From contig CANKTT010000033.1 of the NCBI GenBank assembly GCA_947486505.1, positions 1 through 13,883 on the forward strand: a DNA stretch of 13,883 nucleotides. The letters run 5' to 3'. Shown in pieces: positions 6,409-12,534 of this stretch. The position numbers were made by a program, and so were the translations under genes. The stretch is from Actinomycetota bacterium (GTDB lineage: Bacteria > Actinomycetota > Actinomycetes > S36-B12 > UBA5976). The notes below the pieces were generated by a model. It worked only from the letters and a program-made list of their open reading frames with translations. It had not been told where the DNA came from and made no database searches. Position 1 is the stretch's first letter. The number at the start of each line of letters is the position of its first letter.

Positions 6409-6450
6409 GCGAGTGGGTGCATAAACTCTGTCCAGAGCGTGAGCGTTTAT
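6394..6450. terminator. Inverted-repeat region between convergent xerC and M23 gene
   Basis: Two nested stem structures lie at the tail-to-tail junction. CACCCAC (6394-6400, inside the xerC end) pairs with GTGGGTG (6413-6419). ATAAAC (6421-6426) pairs with GTTTAT (6445-6450), and CTCTG (6426-6430) with CAGAG (6433-6437). The 11-bp string GAGCGTGAGCG occurs twice, at 6401-6411 and 6435-6445. There is no long T run on either strand, so a bidirectional terminator is likely from position but not textbook. Confidence 0.5.
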
Positions 6451-6956
6451 TAAGACTTAGGCAATAACCTCACGCGCTTTTTAACCAGGAATAGAGGATT
6501 CAGATATTGTTCGCCGCGAATCAATCCCCAATGCAAACAGTTCACCGATGTTTGAGTTGAGCAATGACTTTGTCCAGGAGAAAGTTTTCCGATCAAGTCG
6601 CCGACTCGAACTCTTGTTCCAGTTATCACTGATGCGCTGACAGGCTCGTAAGTGGTCCGAAGTTCGCCATGTCTGATTACCACGACACCTTTGCCCGCTA
6701 CGAGACCGGCAAAAGTTACAACGCCATTTCCCGCAGCAAGTACTCGATCACCCGCTCGTCCCTCCAAGTCCACCCCGCGATGCCCAGGCAGCCAATTCTG
6801 GGCAGGACGGTCAAAACCGAAACTGAGTTTGGCTGGCTGCAACGGCCAACCCCATTGTTTGGCCGCGAAGGTTGGACTGGGCGGGAGCATGACACCGAAA
6901 ATCAGTATCAGCACGGTCAAAGCCCACAGATTTAGGCGAAAACCTCGATATTTCAT
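6450..6956 (-). CDS. Secreted M23 (LytM-like) peptidase-family protein, possibly inactive
   Basis: The 168-residue product starts with a signal peptide: positives at 2-7, a hydrophobic stretch about 9-24, and probable cleavage after PTFA or PTFAA near residues 31-32. The LytM fold follows: FGFDRPAQNWLPGHRGVDLEG with zinc ligands His59 and Asp63, then AAGNGVVTFAGLVAGKGVVVIRHG, TTYEPV, and CLHWGLIRG near the C-terminus. Active M23 enzymes read HxH at the last motif; here it is Cys140-Leu-His142, so the zinc ligand is kept and the catalytic first His is replaced by Cys. The protein may therefore bind peptidoglycan or regulate an amidase rather than cut. An M23 gene in this place, opposite to rpsB and xerC, is also known in mycobacteria (Rv2891, from memory). 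Its promoter must lie in the gap shared with rpsB; no clear Shine-Dalgarno is seen. Confidence 0.9.
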   Translation of the reverse strand: MKYRGFRLNLWALTVLILIFGVMLPPSPTFAAKQWGWPLQPAKLSFGFDRPAQNWLPGHRGVDLEGRAGDRVLAAGNGVVTFAGLVAGKGVVVIRHGELRTTYEPVSASVITGTRVRVGDLIGKLSPGQSHCSTQTSVNCLHWGLIRGEQYLNPLFLVKKRVRLLPKS

Positions 6957-7028
6957 TGAATCAGGATTAACTAGATTTTTGCTTGACCCAATTCAGCAAC
7001 TCTTGCTGTGGAATGGCTAAGGCTGTGG

Positions 7029-7057
7029 TTTTCACACCAGCAAAACCCACGTAAACT
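7029..7057 (+). promoter_or_regulatory. Candidate promoter of rpsB
   Basis: TTTTCA (7029-7034) and TAAACT (7052-7057) are separated by 17 bp, each a 4/6 match to the vegetative consensus, and TAAACT fits the actinobacterial TANNNT form. The predicted start of transcription near 7064 falls at the beginning of a series of hairpins. This is the best -35/-10 pair in the window. Confidence 0.5.
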
Positions 7058-7063
7058 AGGGGG

Positions 7064-7229
7064 TGCACCTAGCAATAGGTGACTTCACAGGTTCAACAAA
7101 GTGAATCGTTAGACCATCGGTCCTGGCAACGGGCGGTCTCCGACACGAGAACCAAGGATGACTTCAACCGAAGTCATAAAAACCGCAATGAGGTTGGTTA
7201 ATCCCAGCCTAAGAAATAGGAGTACAACC
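7064..7229 (+). ncRNA. Structured 5' leader of rpsB, candidate S2 autoregulatory RNA
   Basis: The leader of about 165 nt can form at least five helices. (1) CACCTA/TAGGTG with a GCAA tetraloop (7066-7081). (2) GA-TTCAC/GTGAATC with one bulge (7081-7107). (3) AGACC/GGTCT (7111-7115 with 7135-7139), with further G-C-rich sequence inside. (4) ATGACTTC/GAAGTCAT, 8 bp with a 4-nt AACC loop (7158-7177). (5) AGGTTGG with CCAGCCT (7191-7197 with 7204-7210, one G-U pair). Helix 5 ends just before the Shine-Dalgarno AGGAG at 7218-7222. S2 represses its own operon in other bacteria, so a protein-binding leader is plausible. Fold and length are read by eye; the start of transcription is inferred. Confidence 0.5.
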
Positions 7230-8099
7230 ATGGCCGTCGTATCGACGCGACAGCTGCTGGATAACGGTGTTCACTTCGGACACCAGACCCGCCGCTGGAA
7301 CCCAAAAATGAAGCGCTTTATTTTTACCGAGCGCAATGGTATTTACATCATCGACCTGCAGCAGTCACTTGCTTACATTGACCGCGCATACGAATTCGTC
7401 CGCGAAACCGTAGCTCATGGTGGCACCGTACTTTTCGTTGGCACCAAGAAGCAGGCTCAAGAAGCTATTGCAACTGAAGCAGCTCGCGTTGGTATGCCAT
7501 ACGTAAACCACCGTTGGTTAGGTGGAATGCTTACAAACTTCCAGACCGTTTCAAAGCGCATTTCTCGCATGAAGGAACTAGAGCAGATCAACTTTGATGA
7601 TGTTGCTGGTTCCGGTCTGACTAAGAAAGAACTTCTAGTTCTTCGTCGCGAAAAAGAAAAATTGGAACTTGTGCTAACTGGTATTCGTGACATGCACAAA
7701 CTGCCAAGTGCAATTTGGGTTGTCGATACAAACAAAGAGCACATTGCAGTTGGCGAAGCTCACAAGCTAAACATCCCAGTTGTTGGCATTCTTGACACCA
7801 ACTGTGATCCAGATGTTGTGGACTACCCAATTCCAGGAAATGACGATGCACTTCGCGCCGTTGGTTTACTGACTCGCGTAATTGCAGATGCAATCGCTGA
7901 TGGCTTGATGGCACGCGCAAGCGGTGCCGTTGCTGGCGCTCCAGCAGATGCTGCCGTCGAGCCACTTGCTGATTGGGAGAAAGAGCTTCTAACGGGTTCT
8001 GCAGATGATGCACCAGCTGCTGAAGCACCTGTTTCTGAGACTCCTGCAGACGCAGCGCCAGTCGAAGCTCCTGACGCGGAAGCACCTGCTGCCGAATAA
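7230..8099 (+). CDS. rpsB: 30S ribosomal protein S2
   Basis: S2 is a small-subunit protein needed for mRNA binding and for S1 docking where S1 is used. The 289-residue product has the complete family pattern: [77 protein letters not shown] and [23 protein letters not shown] tail of about 55 residues rich in Ala, Pro and acidic residues follows (about 235-289). Such tails are common in actinobacterial S2. I chose ATG 7230 because AGGAG lies 7 nt upstream and [10 protein letters not shown] is the normal N-terminus. The frame is open further upstream to ATG 7158, but that ATG sits in a leader hairpin and its extension has no similarity to S2. tsf follows across a strong hairpin. Confidence 0.98.
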   Translation: MAVVSTRQLLDNGVHFGHQTRRWNPKMKRFIFTERNGIYIIDLQQSLAYIDRAYEFVRETVAHGGTVLFVGTKKQAQEAIATEAARVGMPYVNHRWLGGMLTNFQTVSKRISRMKELEQINFDDVAGSGLTKKELLVLRREKEKLELVLTGIRDMHKLPSAIWVVDTNKEHIAVGEAHKLNIPVVGILDTNCDPDVVDYPIPGNDDALRAVGLLTRVIADAIADGLMARASGAVAGAPADAAVEPLADWEKELLTGSADDAPAAEAPVSETPADAAPVEAPDAEAPAAE

Positions 8100-8105
8100 G
8101 CCAAC

Positions 8106-8144
8106 GTAACTGCGGGCGATAACTTGCCCGCAGTTACAAAATTT
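8106..8144 (+). terminator. Strong hairpin between rpsB and tsf
   Basis: A perfect 12-bp stem (GTAACTGCGGGC at 8106-8117 with GCCCGCAGTTAC at 8126-8137) closes an 8-nt loop 6 bp after the rpsB stop. It is followed by AAAATTT rather than a proper T run. It is probably a partial terminator or mRNA-stabilising hairpin that sets the rpsB:tsf ratio. It lies 35 bp before tsf, and no clear tsf promoter is visible. Confidence 0.7.
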
Positions 8145-8179
8145 CTATCCTGACCCCAAAACATAAAAGGAACTAAATA

Positions 8180-8992
8180 ATGTCTATTTCAGCCGCGGAC
8201 GTAAAGAAACTTCGCGACAATACTGGCGCCGGAATGATGGAGTGCAAGAAAGCACTCGAAGAATCAAATGGTGATTTTGATAAAGCAGTAGAGATTCTTC
8301 GAATCTCCGGAGCTGCAAAAGCTGCTAAGCGTGGCGCTGAACGTGAAACTTCAGCTGGCATCGTTGCCCAAAATGCTGGTGTGCTTGTGGAACTTCTTTG
8401 CGAAACTGATTTCGTTGCAAAGAGTGAAGACTTCATTAAACTCGGCGACGAGATTGCATCTGCAGTGGTATCAGCCGGTGCTAAGGACTCAGCATCAGCT
8501 GCGGCACTAACACTTGGTGGTGGCAAAACTGTCGAACAGGCGGTAGCCGAAATGGCCGTAGTTATTGGCGAAAAGATCGAACTTGGTCGGGTTGCTAATC
8601 ACGAAGGTGATGTTGCGGTTTACATGCATCGTCGTTCTGCAGACCTTCCTCCTGCTGTTGGCGTTTTAGTTTCTTACACAGGATCTGAAGAGACCGCTCG
8701 GGCCACAGGTATGCAGATCGCTGCGATGCGTCCAACTTATTTGACTCGGGACGAAGTTCCGGCTGAAGTTGTTGAAAACGAAAAGCACATTGCGCTTGAA
8801 ACCGCCAAAGAAGAGGGCAAGCCGGAAGGCGCATTGGAAAAAATCGTTGAAGGCCGGGTAAATGGGTTCTTCAAAGACAGTTGCCTATTAGAGCAGTCCT
8901 CAGTAATTGACAGCAAAAAGTCGGTTCAGCAAGTTCTTGATGAAGCTGGAACAACTATCACTCGCTTTACCCGAATTGAAATTGCTGGTTAA
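8180..8992 (+). CDS. tsf: Elongation factor Ts
   Basis: EF-Ts is the nucleotide exchange factor for EF-Tu. The 270-residue product opens with the UBA-like N-terminal domain (SAADVKKLRDNTGAGMMECKKAL), which contacts EF-Tu. This is followed by the core with LLCETDFVAKSEDF (TDFVA, 76-80, which destabilises Mg-GDP on EF-Tu), the dimerisation-like region with GRVANHEGDVAVYMH, and a helical C-terminus ending in VQQVLDEAGTTITRFTRIEIAG-type sequence. Length is normal for actinobacteria. AAAGGAA lies about 8 nt before ATG 8180 and is a good Shine-Dalgarno. It is the usual partner of rpsB. A large terminator-like hairpin follows. Confidence 0.98.
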   Translation: MSISAADVKKLRDNTGAGMMECKKALEESNGDFDKAVEILRISGAAKAAKRGAERETSAGIVAQNAGVLVELLCETDFVAKSEDFIKLGDEIASAVVSAGAKDSASAAALTLGGGKTVEQAVAEMAVVIGEKIELGRVANHEGDVAVYMHRRSADLPPAVGVLVSYTGSEETARATGMQIAAMRPTYLTRDEVPAEVVENEKHIALETAKEEGKPEGALEKIVEGRVNGFFKDSCLLEQSSVIDSKKSVQQVLDEAGTTITRFTRIEIAG

Positions 8993-9009
8993 GCAGTATC
9001 CGCTAGCCT

Positions 9010-9067
9010 CTTTTGGCGTTACCTCACGGCTGTGATCCAGCCGCGGGGGTAGCGCCAAAAGTCTTTT
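9010..9067 (+). terminator. Large branched terminator-like hairpin after tsf
   Basis: CTTTTGGCG (9010-9018) pairs with CGCCAAAAG (9053-9061). The stem continues through a T-G wobble into TACC/GGTA (9020-9023 with 9048-9051), about 14 bp in all. Inside, CGGCTG (9027-9032) pairs with CAGCCG (9038-9043). The descending arm runs into TCTTTT (9062-9067). It starts 18 bp after the tsf stop. Confidence 0.75.
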
Positions 9068-9071
9068 GGCG
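9053..9071. repeat. Duplicated terminator arm giving a second, overlapping inverted repeat
   Basis: The ascending arm CTTTTGGCGT (9010-9019) recurs exactly at 9063-9072. CGCCAAAAG (9053-9061) can therefore pair with either copy. With the downstream one it makes a 9-bp inverted repeat around a single T. The two pairings exclude each other. Confidence 0.6.
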
Positions 9072-9073
9072 TG

Positions 9074-9095
9074 GACCCATTGTGGGACTATTTTT
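9074..9095 (+). terminator. Small second hairpin with T run after tsf
   Basis: CCCA (9076-9079) pairs with TGGG (9083-9086) around TTG, with a possible G9074-C9088 pair beyond a mismatch, followed by TATTTTT (9089-9095). Weak alone, but it follows the larger terminator and may back it up. Confidence 0.35.
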
Positions 9096-9150
9096 ATGAG
9101 ACCCCTTTTCAAAGCCCCTGTTTTTATGAGTCCCCGATTCAAAGGGGTCT
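9091..9150. repeat. Imperfect 30-bp tandem repeat between tsf and pyrH
   Basis: Two abutting 30-bp units start at 9091 and 9121. The first ten bases (TTTTTATGAG) are identical, and 21 of the first 24 match, with differences at unit positions 11, 16 and 17. The last six bases diverge. A weaker third copy of the first ten bases, CTTTTATGGG, is at 9158-9167. AGACCCC (9099-9105) and GGGGTCT (9144-9150) form a 7-bp inverted repeat spanning both units. Confidence 0.7.
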
Positions 9151-9189
9151 ATGCAGACTTTTATGGGCAAGTAAGGCAAGATTGAAGGC

Positions 9190-9948
9190 GTGAGCACATC
9201 TGAAAAATCCGCAATCTGGCCTGATGTTCCGCAAGGCGGCTGGAAGCGAGTGCTCTTAAAGCTCTCAGGGGAAGCCTTCGCTGGCGAAGGAAAACTCGGT
9301 GTTGACCCCGATGTCGTGAATGACATTTCCCGCCAGATTGCTGATGTTGTCGCCGCTGGCACAGAAGTTGCAGTAGTTATTGGTGGCGGTAATTATTTCC
9401 GTGGTGCTCAACTTGCCGAACGAGGCATGGACCGCGCCCGAGCTGACTACATGGGTATGCTCGGCACCGTCATGAACTGCTTGGCCCTTCAAGATTTTCT
9501 CGAGAAGCAAGGTGTTGCTACGCGAGTTCAAACTGCAATCCCAATGAGCCAGGTAGCTGAACCTTACATTCCAGGTCGAGCTGTGCGTCATCTCGAAAAA
9601 GGTCGCGTAGTTATCTTTGGTGCTGGTCTTGGCACACCTTACTTCAGCACTGATAGTTGTGCCGCTCAACGCGCACTGGAAATCGGTTGCGAAGTTGTTT
9701 TGATGGCAAAGGGTGTTGATGGGGTTTATGACGACGACCCACGCACAAATCCATCGGCCAAGCGATATGAGAGCTTAAGTCATGACGACGTATTGACCCA
9801 AAACCTTAAAGTCGCTGATGCCACTGCAATTAGTCTTTGCCGCGACAATGAATTACCGATTGTAGTTTTCAATTTGCTTGTTGATGGCAATATCGCTCGC
9901 GCAGTTCGTGGAGAAAAAATCGGTACCCTAATTAAGACTAGTCACTAG
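9190..9948 (+). CDS. pyrH: Uridylate kinase (UMP kinase)
   Basis: PyrH phosphorylates UMP to UDP with ATP and is the bacterial hexameric amino-acid-kinase-fold enzyme, typically activated by GTP and inhibited by UTP. The 252-residue product has [12 protein letters not shown] (21-32, phosphate binding), [11 protein letters not shown] (62-72), [17 protein letters not shown] (80-96), [13 protein letters not shown] (143-155) and [13 protein letters not shown] (172-184). An extension of about 17 residues precedes the kinase core. The start is GTG 9190. AAGG directly before it is too close to be a standard Shine-Dalgarno, so the start is less certain than the gene. It follows tsf across a 197-bp repeat-rich spacer and is 15 bp from frr, with which it is probably cotranscribed. 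Confidence 0.97.
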   Translation: MSTSEKSAIWPDVPQGGWKRVLLKLSGEAFAGEGKLGVDPDVVNDISRQIADVVAAGTEVAVVIGGGNYFRGAQLAERGMDRARADYMGMLGTVMNCLALQDFLEKQGVATRVQTAIPMSQVAEPYIPGRAVRHLEKGRVVIFGAGLGTPYFSTDSCAAQRALEIGCEVVLMAKGVDGVYDDDPRTNPSAKRYESLSHDDVLTQNLKVADATAISLCRDNELPIVVFNLLVDGNIARAVRGEKIGTLIKTSH

Positions 9949-9963
9949 AGGATTTGAGTAGAC

Positions 9964-10521
9964 ATGATTAACGAGACCCTAAAAGATGCCGAAGAAAAGA
10001 TGTCAAAGGCAACTGAAGTCACGCGTGAAGAATTCACCACTATTCGGGCCGGACGCGCCAATGCCGCATTGTTTTCCAAGATCATGGTTGATTACTACGG
10101 CACACCAACCCCGCTCCAACAGGTTGCTTCCATCCAGACTCCTGAACCCCGAGTTGCTGTAGTTACACCATTCGATAAAACTGCGCTTGGCGCAATTGAG
10201 CGCGCAATCCGGGACTCAGATCTCGGTGTTAACCCTTCAAACGATGGTGCGATCATTCGAGTACCGTTTCCACAACTTACTGAAGAGCGCCGAAAAGAAT
10301 TTATCAAGGTTGCCAAGGCCAAGGCCGAGGACGCCCGAATTGCAATCCGAAACATTCGCCGAAATGCAAAAGAAGCGCTAGAGAAAATGGCAAAAGATGG
10401 CGATGTCGGCAAAGATGATGTGGCGCGTGGTGAAAAAGCATTAGAGGATTTAACCACTAAAGCAGTTGGTCATATTGACGACATGCTTAAGCACAAAGAA
10501 GCCGAACTTCTAGAGGTCTAA
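9964..10521 (+). CDS. frr: Ribosome recycling factor
   Basis: RRF splits post-termination ribosomes together with EF-G. The 185-residue length is exactly that usual for the family. Conserved blocks are seen in order: TTIRAGRANAALFSKIMVDYYGTPTPL-type domain boundary region (25-50), VVTPFDKTALGAIERAIRDSDLGVNP, IIRVPFPQLTEERRKEF and the long basic helix AEDARIAIRNIRRNAKEAL. Domain I (helical) surrounds the small domain II (about 31-104). GAGG after the pyrH stop is rather far (about 12 nt), so the ribosome site is weak. The stop overlaps the cdsA start by one base (TAATG). The pyrH-frr-cdsA order is highly conserved. Confidence 0.98.
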   Translation: MINETLKDAEEKMSKATEVTREEFTTIRAGRANAALFSKIMVDYYGTPTPLQQVASIQTPEPRVAVVTPFDKTALGAIERAIRDSDLGVNPSNDGAIIRVPFPQLTEERRKEFIKVAKAKAEDARIAIRNIRRNAKEALEKMAKDGDVGKDDVARGEKALEDLTTKAVGHIDDMLKHKEAELLEV

Positions 10522-11345
10522 TGACGGTCAACGAACCGGACTACGGAAGAGCTGGCCGAAATCTCCCGGTAGCCATAGCAGTAGGCCTTGGGTTATTTGC
10601 AACAGTGATTGCATCACTGTTTATTGACGACAGATTCTTTGCCATTCTGGCTGCCTTTGGCATGATGTTGGCCGCGCGAGAATTAGGACACACGCTAGTA
10701 GTTGGCTTATCAACTCGCATGAGTATCTTGCTTCAGATTTTGTCGCCTGCAATCATCGTGGGTGCAGCCATTGGCGGCCCAGTCGGCCTACTTGGAACTT
10801 TCGTTGCAAGTTCACTCTTAGTTCTAGCTGTTAGATTGCTCGATGGCCAAGAAGCTTATGTACATCACGTAACTAGATCGATCTATGCCTTGGCATACGC
10901 ACCGTTGCTTGCTGGCTTTGCGGTTTTGTTATCCACTCAAGAAAATGGAGCCTGGAAGGTTCTAGCCTATTTTCTGTTAACCGCCGCAACTGACTTGGGT
11001 GGTTATGCCGCCGGAGCCATATTCGGTAAACATCCAATGGCGCCAAACATTTCGCCCAATAAATCTTGGGAAGGTTTTGCTGGCGCCCTAATACTTCAGC
11101 TAATAGTCGGTGTTGCGTTGTGGGTTTATGTCTTCGAACAGCCATGGTGGCAAGGTGCAATTGTCGGGTTTGTAATGATGCTGACTGCAACAATCGGAGA
11201 TTTAGTTGAGTCAATGATCAAGCGCGATCTTGGCATTAAGGACATGGGCGGGCTGTTGCCAGGTCATGGTGGCGTAATGGATCGACTGGACTCGTTAGTA
11301 GTCAATGCCTTTATGGCGTGGCTGCTATTTGGATTTTTTCTCTAA
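10521..11345 (+). CDS. cdsA: Phosphatidate cytidylyltransferase
   Basis: CdsA makes CDP-diacylglycerol from phosphatidic acid and CTP, the precursor of anionic phospholipids and phosphatidylinositol. The 274-residue protein is almost entirely hydrophobic, with about eight membrane segments after a 14-residue polar N-terminus. The family signature is complete near the C-terminus (231-257): SMIKRDLGIKD, then LLPGHGGVMDRLD, with the metal-binding Asp and His residues. Upstream motifs TDLGGYAAG (157-165) and SPNKSWEG (178-185) are also present. The start overlaps the frr stop, with GAGG (10513-10516) 4 nt upstream, which indicates translational coupling. Confidence 0.96.
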   Translation: MTVNEPDYGRAGRNLPVAIAVGLGLFATVIASLFIDDRFFAILAAFGMMLAARELGHTLVVGLSTRMSILLQILSPAIIVGAAIGGPVGLLGTFVASSLLVLAVRLLDGQEAYVHHVTRSIYALAYAPLLAGFAVLLSTQENGAWKVLAYFLLTAATDLGGYAAGAIFGKHPMAPNISPNKSWEGFAGALILQLIVGVALWVYVFEQPWWQGAIVGFVMMLTATIGDLVESMIKRDLGIKDMGGLLPGHGGVMDRLDSLVVNAFMAWLLFGFFL

Positions 11346-11360
11346 GTAGCGTTTGGCCCG

Positions 11361-11366
11361 TAGGCT
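11361..11366 (+). promoter_or_regulatory. Probable -10 element of rlmN (leaderless start)
   Basis: TAGGCT ends 6 nt before the rlmN ATG (11373), in the 27-bp gap after cdsA. No Shine-Dalgarno is seen. The same TAGGCTA occurs before the DUF2469 start. No good -35 was found. Confidence 0.4.
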
Positions 11367-11372
11367 ATTGGT

Positions 11373-12479
11373 ATGCCTGCACCCGGTGAATTGATCATGG
11401 TCGAACCAAAGCGACCAAAACCACCAAAGCATTGGTCCGATTGGACTGTTGAAGAGCGCAAGGCTCATGTTATTGAACTTGGCTTACCTGGATTTAGGGC
11501 GGACCAGTTTTCTCGTCAGTGGTACCAGAGACTAAATAATGACACCAACTCTTGGACAGATGTTCCCGCCGAGATGCGCGAAGTAGTCAAGGATCTGCTT
11601 TTCCCTGAACTGATGACCAGCGTTCGGGAACTTAAATGCGATAACGGCACCACAGTTAAGCAAGTGTGGAAACTCTTTGACGGTGTTTTGGTCGAGAGCG
11701 TTTTGATGCGCTACACCGATCGGGTAACTATGTGTATTTCCTCGCAAGCCGGTTGTGGCATGAACTGTCCGTTCTGTGCCACGGGTCAAGGTGGACTAAC
11801 TCGAAACTTATCTACCGCTGAAATCGTTGAGCAAGTTTTAGCTGGCGCGCGCTCTTTAGCGAATGGCGAAGTTGAAGGTGGCATCGGTCGGGTAAACAAT
11901 TTGGTGTTTATGGGCATGGGTGAACCGATGGCCAATTACAACAGCGTGATCGGCGCAATTCGCCGACTTACTGAACCAGCACCAGCTGGATTTGGTATGT
12001 CAGCACGCGGCATCACGGTTTCCACAGTTGGGTTAGTTCCGCGCATGCGCCAGCTAGCCGAAGAAGGCATTCCAGTAACTCTTGCGGTTTCGTTGCATGC
12101 CCCAGATGATGAGTTGCGCGATACTTTGGTTCCGATCAATACTCGTTTTAAAGTCCAAGAAGTTCTAGATGCTGCCTGGTATTACGCCGATCAAACCGGC
12201 CGTCGCATTTCGATCGAGTACGCAATGATTAAAGACATCAACGATCAAGCCTGGCGGGCAGACTTACTAGGTGAAAAACTTGCTGGGAACTTAGTGCACG
12301 TAAACCTAATTCCACTGAATCCAACGCCTGGCTCTAAGTGGACTGCATCCCGTCCAGAAGATGAAGCTGAGTTCGTGCGTCGATTAAAGAGTCATGGCGT
12401 TCCTGTTACGGTTCGCGACACTCGAGGTCGCGACATAGATGGTGCCTGCGGACAGCTTGCTGCGGCTACAAAAAACTAA
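11373..12479 (+). CDS. rlmN: Dual-specificity 23S rRNA/tRNA adenine-C2 methyltransferase RlmN
   Basis: RlmN is a radical-SAM enzyme that methylates C2 of A2503 in 23S rRNA and A37 of some tRNAs. The 368-residue product has the iron-sulfur motif CGMNCPFC (Cys128, Cys132, Cys135). Both mechanistic cysteines are present: Cys121 (MCISSQAGC) and Cys359 ([10 protein letters not shown]) near the C-terminus. Other conserved blocks are [16 protein letters not shown] (175-190), [12 protein letters not shown] (214-225), [13 protein letters not shown] (237-249), [11 protein letters not shown] (281-291) and [12 protein letters not shown] (309-320). A second ATG lies at residue 9 (11397); the first is preferred because of the -10-like TAGGCT 6 nt upstream. 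The family call is firm. RlmN rather than Cfr is supported by gene context. Confidence 0.97.
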   Translation: MPAPGELIMVEPKRPKPPKHWSDWTVEERKAHVIELGLPGFRADQFSRQWYQRLNNDTNSWTDVPAEMREVVKDLLFPELMTSVRELKCDNGTTVKQVWKLFDGVLVESVLMRYTDRVTMCISSQAGCGMNCPFCATGQGGLTRNLSTAEIVEQVLAGARSLANGEVEGGIGRVNNLVFMGMGEPMANYNSVIGAIRRLTEPAPAGFGMSARGITVSTVGLVPRMRQLAEEGIPVTLAVSLHAPDDELRDTLVPINTRFKVQEVLDAAWYYADQTGRRISIEYAMIKDINDQAWRADLLGEKLAGNLVHVNLIPLNPTPGSKWTASRPEDEAEFVRRLKSHGVPVTVRDTRGRDIDGACGQLAAATKN

Positions 12480-12534
12480 TACTTTTCTCACACCTTCTTA
12501 CTCGCACATTACTCATTAGTGATAGACACTTCCT

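Noticed and set aside
6652..7020. Plus-strand frames of 122 and 88 codons across the M23 gene
   Set aside because: They are antisense to a gene with a signal peptide and M23 motifs, and their translations are low-complexity or featureless.
7158..7229. Upstream ATG giving S2 a 24-residue extension, or a leader peptide
   Set aside because: It has no stop before rpsB, so it is not a separate leader peptide. Its ATG is inside a perfect hairpin, and the extension does not look like S2.
7621..8164. Long minus-strand frames opposite rpsB
   Set aside because: They arise from the Ala/Pro-rich tail of S2 read backwards; translations are Gln/His/Leu or Ala/Ser low-complexity.
8173..8526. 117-codon minus-strand frame opposite tsf
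   Set aside because: It is a Ser/Ala-rich mirror of the tsf coding sequence with no independent evidence.
9091..9150. Tandem repeat considered as a CRISPR remnant
   Set aside because: The two units abut with no spacer, differ from each other, and there are no cas genes nearby.
10095..10457. 120-codon minus-strand frame opposite frr
   Set aside because: It is a mirror of the frr coding sequence, with no motif or start signal.
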